64,000 nt of DNA. Source: Parelaphostrongylus tenuis (taxonomy: Eukaryota > Nematoda > Chromadorea > Rhabditida > Metastrongylidae). Numbering within the stretch: the first letter of the stretch is position 1; every line of letters starts with the position of its first letter. The notes under the pieces were generated by a model. It worked only from the letters and a program-made list of their open reading frames with translations, was not told the origin of the DNA and made no database searches. Location of the stretch: NCBI GenBank assembly GCA_019055375.1, contig JAHQIW010000080.1, positions 1-64,000 of the forward strand, in the 5' to 3' direction. Position numbers and translations under genes: made by a program. Shown here piece after piece: positions 59,270-64,000 of this stretch.

Positions 59270-60230
59270 AGTCGTTACCGAAGACCAAATCAGCAATGCA
59301 AGCAGATACTATCTAAAATTCTTCATTTTATGGATTATATTGTGTAGTGCGTTGAAAGTATTTGTAATTTCGAGTTTGTATAAAAAGAATAACTGTGCAG
59401 TTTCTGGTGTCAACTACAAATCACAGAATAGGCAATAAGGTCGTTTTAATGAAATATGAGTGTGCGTCAAAGTGAGTGATTTTCAATCGAGGAAAATAAA
59501 GTCGTAGCAGACCGCTCGTGCCAACGTCGACTGCATACTCATTTGAACATAAACTTTGAGTCTCGCGTTAATTTTTGACACGGCAAGCGGTGGGATCGCG
59601 CAACGCGATAACGACTACGTGGTAGTGTCCCAATGAAATCCAGACTTTTATCATCATTAAAAGGTGCTCAATCGGCAGTAAATGACGCTTCAGTAACGTT
59701 ATTTATGCTTGAAAACGCCAAAACAATTGCCAAACAATGAACTGTTCTTCAAAAATGATGCCGCGCATTACGATACAATGCCACCCCAACAATGACTCGG
59801 AGTAACTTACTATTTCTGGTGAATTCTAGGAGCTGAAACTTCTACAGAGTTGTAAAAGATGCTTTGTCATATTGCATCATTGGTATTAACTTTCTATACT
59901 AACCACTTATAATCTCATATGAACTTTACTCAACCGTATCTTTTCCGAAGAAGTGCTCAAATATATCAATGTAAACTCTATAAAGGCTTGGCACGGCCAC
60001 ATACTAAAAGTAATGAAAAAGTTTCCTCTAAGAAGACTCAGTTATAGAAAATAAGTTTCAAAGAATGCCCGTACAGCATTATCGAAAGAACCGTGGAGAA
60101 AGGGTTCAGGATGAGTTGATTCCCCAGCTATGTGACTTTCGCATTTACGTTGATATAACTCTCTGCAATTATAATCCACTTTTCCATAGCGACAAAGCTT
60201 GCTAAGAATCGAAATTTCACTATGCAATAC
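59270..60230. other. Copy B-specific block without genes
   Basis: Occupies the place where copy A has the hammerhead array. Contains a repeat related to 27776-28130. No coding exon recognised. Confidence 0.55.
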
Positions 60231-61122
60231 CCAAAATAATGCACTGTGAAGTTGAAACAACGCATTATAAAAGCAAGACGTTATCTTTTTGTGAGCTGAT
60301 CATACTATAGAGGTCTCTTCACAAACCAGATTTATTACTGGATTTTCCAGCTCTAGCGCTATTGAAGGATCATTAACAGTCTAGCAAAAAAGCTCCTTTT
60401 CAGAAAAGAAGTCAATGAAACATGGGTACATTCTATACAATGCGACTGCATTGCACACAGATCGTAATGATAGTGCAAATATCTAGGAAAATGAGCGTTA
60501 TTTTCACAAAAAATACGTACATGAGTTCATCTAACAATAAGCTATTTTGTAGAGATAAAATTTGCCTAGAATCAAAATTTATCACATGATATCAAGAAAT
60601 CCCACTGGAATGAAGGTTGTTTCACAAAACAAACATAGTACCAAAATTGACATTTCTCAAGCTATTAAATCACATAAAAGCACAGATTAAAATTGAACAA
60701 ATGTTCTATAATTGCTGAATATACATTACTCTCCGAAACGATGTCGTTTTCCTCGTCAAAAAAGGGAAAATCTCCGACACATACGCATTCTTCATACAAA
60801 GAAAAAACTTTTATAGATCTCTTCTCTGTTGTATTCCACTATTTGATAGTGAAAATCTCCCTTAGGACCTAAATTTACCCACATATCGTCATAACCCCAT
60901 TGCAGTGCTCGAAAACGCAACTTCTTGCCGCACTCGACGTGCGACGTTGTGAATGATGGACACATGTACATGCCACGTGGGATGCAAAGGTTCAACTAAA
61001 ACAACTACGCGTGATGTTTTGGTCAGTGTAGTGACGTGCCTCTCTTCTTTTGGCGTGTCACTCGAAACTTCTTTAGCTGCTGTAGCATGTATTCTCAAAC
61101 ATAATTGATGAGCTCTTGTACA

Positions 61123-61167
61123 GCCCGATACACGTGTTTCGGCCTTGAGCAACCTCGTCAGTTGGGC
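61123..61167 (-). ncRNA. Hammerhead ribozyme, core retained
   Basis: Minus strand: CTGACGA, a stem II of weak pairs (GGTT...GGCC), GAAA, ACAC/GTGT and the GTA cleavage site are all present. Stem I GCCCAA/TCGGGC has one mismatch. Better preserved than its orthologue at 21043-21087. Confidence 0.75.
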
Positions 61168-62020
61168 CCTTCGTATCTAGCCAATCCTGCTGGGGTGCAC
61201 CAGTCCCCACTAAGAGTAGGCAACGACGAACGATCTACACAACTGCTGTCAAGCGAAAATTCACTAGATCGGGAGTGTTGTACACTCGATTGTTCTTGGC
61301 CGGTATTTTGAAATATTATACCGTTCGCTTCGAGTGTTTTCTCAAGACGACGCTCAAATTTCAATCCATCTCATACTATTATATGGGCTAACATGTCGTA
61401 TGTTCTGTTAATGGGCTCTTGAACAGCTCGATACACACTTGGCACAAATAATAATCATGAGATGTATTGGAACTTGAGCGTGGTCTTATGGAAACAACTG
61501 AAACGAACGGCGTAATTAATGAATTTTCAAATGGATTATATCAAAGCAGAGAGGTTTTTGGAATGATCTCATGATGTTTCAACAAGAGAGACGTATACTG
61601 CTTAAGTTAACGAAAAGACCAACATTTTCAGTTTACTTCATAAAATGGCGATGATGAGAAAAGATAGTGCAAGCAGAGTGTAAGCGAATGGAGTGAATTT
61701 ATTTTCGCATAGGGTGCGCGGAAACGGTCACAAGGTCACTGTGACGTACCCTTTTTCGTTGCTTAAGGTATAGCTGGGTATCCATAACAGGCACATGATA
61801 GCAGACAAATCGTACACGCGGACACAGCATATATAACATGAAGAATGCATAACAGGACATAACAGGAATAGGAATGACATCATATAATGGAAATCAATAA
61901 GATATGAGGAAAAATGTAATATCACGAAGACAATGGTGAATGTTCTCAATGAGATAGTGGACAGTCTCTATGTGCGTCTTTTGTCTATTGATTAGTGGGT
62001 ATTATATGCTCTATATATAT

Positions 62021-62325
62021 AAAAGGATAAAAGGGTAAAGCTCTCGGCGTTGATCAATCCCTGAGGGATGCGCCATGCATTTGTCTTCAATTTTTAACTT
62101 CGTTTGAGGTGATTGAGAGCTTACCTGACCTTTACAATGACTCGCGGTGGCCTCCCCTGAACCGAGTCAGTGCTACTTATCCTCCCAGACAAGTCTGAGA
62201 CCAGTTTGGTACTAATTTATCGACCGCGGTGGGATGGATAGCTTGGTGAGCCATGAGCGCGAGATCGAACCTTAACCTCGTGTGCGACCTAGAGCACCTC
62301 TAGCCACTGCGCTACACGCGCTCAT
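62021..62325 (-). mobile_element. tRNA-derived SINE type 1 (copy B)
   Basis: Head at 62260-62325 (reverse complement gcgtgtagcgcagtggctag for the A box, gaggttaaggttcgatctcg for the B box). Tail aaaaggataaaagggtaaag at 62021, abutting a TA tract. The tract continues on the far side, so the element inserted into it. Absent at the matching place in copy A. Confidence 0.82.
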
Positions 62326-62330
62326 TGCTA

Positions 62331-62391
62331 CATATGTATATATACGTATATATATATATATATATATATATATTCGTTATATGTAACATAT

Positions 62392-62423
<32 letters not shown>
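62331..62423. repeat. TA microsatellite cluster
   Basis: Two long TA tracts joined by tattcgttatatgtaac, continuing as shorter tracts to 62499. The SINE at 62021-62325 splits this array. Confidence 0.88.
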
Positions 62424-63010
62424 TGAGCTACTAACTATCAAGAACACAGAGTTTATACTTGACCTAACACATGTATACATATATGTATATATATATAAAC
62501 ACATTAAATTAGCAACTACTAAGAATTTAGAGTTTTCCAGATTTAAGTAATTTTTCGTCAACTAGGTTGTCTTCAAAATTAAACTGTCTGGGTTTGGGAT
62601 CTATCGGTCTCCCATTAGTCTCACGGCCCACTTCTATGGTTAAGATTTTAAGATTTTTTTTTCATGTTTACCCAGACAGTTTTAAATACCATATGAACTC
62701 TCGTTTTTAAGCTCATAAAAGTTTCTGACATTTACTCTGGTATTTCAAGTTTGCCTTATTTTCTAAGGCGATCTGCAGCTTGATAAGATGGTTTTCACTG
62801 ATGTGAACGCATCTTTTCACCTACAGTGACCATTTTTGTAAAAAGATGATTATCAATTAAAGTACAGAATTTCAAAACTTTTACAAGAGCAATGTGATGT
62901 TGAAGAATGGGCGTATTCGGTTGAACAGAGTGGATAAATAATGTTTAACGTTTAATAAAGTTGGATTCTTATAGTATACCCAATATGTGGAGTACTGTGC
63001 AAAAACGTTT

Positions 63011-63081
63011 GCGTCAGCCGGGATTCGAACCCAGATCTCACTCTTTCCGGGAGCGTATGCTAACCGTTGCACTACCGACGC
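63011..63081 (-). tRNA. tRNA-like sequence (SINE head, probably not a functional tRNA gene)
   Basis: 71 nt fold as a full cloverleaf: acceptor GCGTCGG/CTGACGC, D stem GTGC/GCAT, anticodon stem CGCTC/GAGTG, T stem CTGGG/CCCGG with loop TTCGAAT. The anticodon loop would be CCGGAAA, lacking U33. A diverged copy is at 26954-27005 and a partial one at 63197-63236, so it behaves as a repeat. I infer a SINE head. Confidence 0.6.
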
Positions 63082-63196
63082 CCGCTTCGTACAGCACTCT
63101 TATTTACGCTACAACGCGTTGTCTGCCAACTGCCAACCGTTGACGGTCTGGCGGGGCAGCCGCTATCGGCATTGGACCCACTTGTGTTAACAGATA

Positions 63197-63444
63197 TTGG
63201 TAGTGCAACGGTTAGCATACGCTCCCGGAAAGAATGTTGGATTCCTCGGGACATCAAGAGCTCTACAGGAAGACCACCGACCAGTCGGTCTGATTTCTTC
63301 ATGTAAGTTATAGAAGAAAAATATGATGCTCAGCGAATCCCTAGAGCGAAGAGGACCCACTGAGCTACTCTTGTACGCGATAGGCAAAAATGAAAGTGTT
63401 GCTGGGACCCGCTCGAGTCACTCGACGATCAACGAACGACAGGT
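63197..63444 (+). mobile_element. SINE-like chimera: tRNA-like head joined to RTE 3' end
   Basis: 63197-63236 repeats the D-arm-to-anticodon part of the tRNA-like sequence (tagtgcaacggttagcatac). Directly after, 63239-63444 matches 26512-26720 of the RTE element: gattcctcgggac, cgaatccctagagcga, acgatcaacg and the final acaggtgatac. tRNA head plus LINE-derived tail is the organisation of SINEs mobilised by their partner LINE. Confidence 0.75.
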
Positions 63445-64000
63445 GATACGGGTAGTCATTTATTGCTCTTCAACCTCTATGTAATCCGTTTATTTTTGAG
63501 TAAACACTCTAACGATGCCCATTTGGAAACCAGATCTGCCAGAATTACTTGTGATAGCCTTTTTTGTTTTACATATAGCAGTTAGTCAATTGCACATTAG
63601 AAATCCGTACCATGTTTCGAGAAATTCAATTCCTACCGGTGATATGAAGCTTGGGATTAATTTTATGATAAAGTAGTTTGAAGAACCAACTACAAGAAAA
63701 CCTTAACCAGTTCATCCAAGCTAAACCAGATTCAATCCTTATTGCCGATAATTGGAATGACAGTCATCTTATCGCATGAAAATCGGTCATCTTAGAACCG
63801 TCTTGCTAGTGTGATCATTGGTGACTCTTATGTATGACAATTCATACTTAGTATTAAAATTTGCATTTTCTAACTAACACTTGGAGGAATAGACGCTGAT
63901 TTTAGCAACAAATACATTACTATCCATCAATCTCGATCAGTATCTAATTAGTATTATTTGTGAATGTTATTCATAAACGTCACCGTTAATCTCGCGGATA

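Larger units (their letters stand above)
38360..64000. repeat. Segmental duplication, copy B
   Basis: Direct-orientation partner of 1-28010; it continues beyond the right edge. Private to B: a Penelope-like fragment (40457-41124), a 1.7-kb insertion (about 47638-49318), the 59270-60230 block and the SINE at 62021-62325. Private to A: the ribozyme unit at about 187-508, the SINE at 15553-15855, the ribozyme array at 19415-20290 and the RTE pair at 21990-26744. Confidence 0.9.

Noticed and set aside
61425..61445. Another cgatacac motif resembling the start of a hammerhead
   Set aside because: No CUGANGA or stem II follows at the required distance.
1..64000. CRISPR arrays, bacterial operons, ribosomal RNA genes, telomeric repeats
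   Set aside because: None seen; the window is eukaryotic nuclear DNA and no rRNA or regular short-spacer arrays are present.

Overview
This is eukaryotic DNA with spliced genes, AT-rich introns and many degraded transposable elements. The protein families (an M13 neprilysin-type zinc peptidase, an RTE-type LINE, Penelope-like GIY-YIG endonuclease, mariner) and the intron style suggest a clade V (strongylid, possibly hookworm-like) nematode. That assignment is inference; no species marker is visible.

Layout. The window holds most of two copies of a large duplicated segment. Copy A runs from before position 1 to about 28,000. Copy B runs from about 38,360 past the right end. About 10 kb of unduplicated, gene-poor DNA lies between them (28,000-38,360). 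Each copy carries one neprilysin-like gene on the minus strand. Gene A is at 672-12017, with its last exon off the left edge. Gene B is at 38364-52391, with its stop codon present. I could place 16 exons in A and 17 in B, with matching phases and, apart from two 1-nt indels, identical lengths. The N-terminal signal or membrane-anchor exon(s) were not found in either. The HExxH exon and the ENxAD exon are present in both. Each copy has a different single-base frameshift (A in exon 11, B in exon 15), so either both are recent pseudogenes or the assembly carries indel errors.

The regions upstream of each gene (12-22 kb and 52.4-62 kb) and the introns are packed with repeats. These include three tRNA-derived SINE types, a mariner remnant, two RTE lineages and tRNA-like modules. 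In copy A only, an inverted pair of RTE elements (about 22.0-26.7 kb) sits in TA microsatellites. Its plus copy has a disrupted endonuclease but a nearly open reverse transcriptase with FADD; its minus copy is 5'-truncated and has FAED.

The most unusual content is self-cleaving RNA. At least ten type I hammerhead ribozyme motifs are visible, in two classes. One class lies in a repeat with a period of about 317 bp (intact copies at 19429, 19746 and 20194; older copies at 300, 14037, 21043, 53330 and 61123). The direct tandem pair at 19.4-19.8 kb predicts release of a 317-nt monomer RNA, which is retrozyme-like architecture. The other class is the short-stem-III type found in Penelope-like elements (40522, 34178, 47972). 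One of these lies just downstream of a recognisable GIY-YIG endonuclease fragment bounded by a 14-bp target-site duplication. The window therefore holds both a likely mobilising family (Penelope-like) and ribozyme-bearing non-autonomous repeats. It also holds a SINE-like unit at 63.2 kb whose 3' half is the RTE 3' end.
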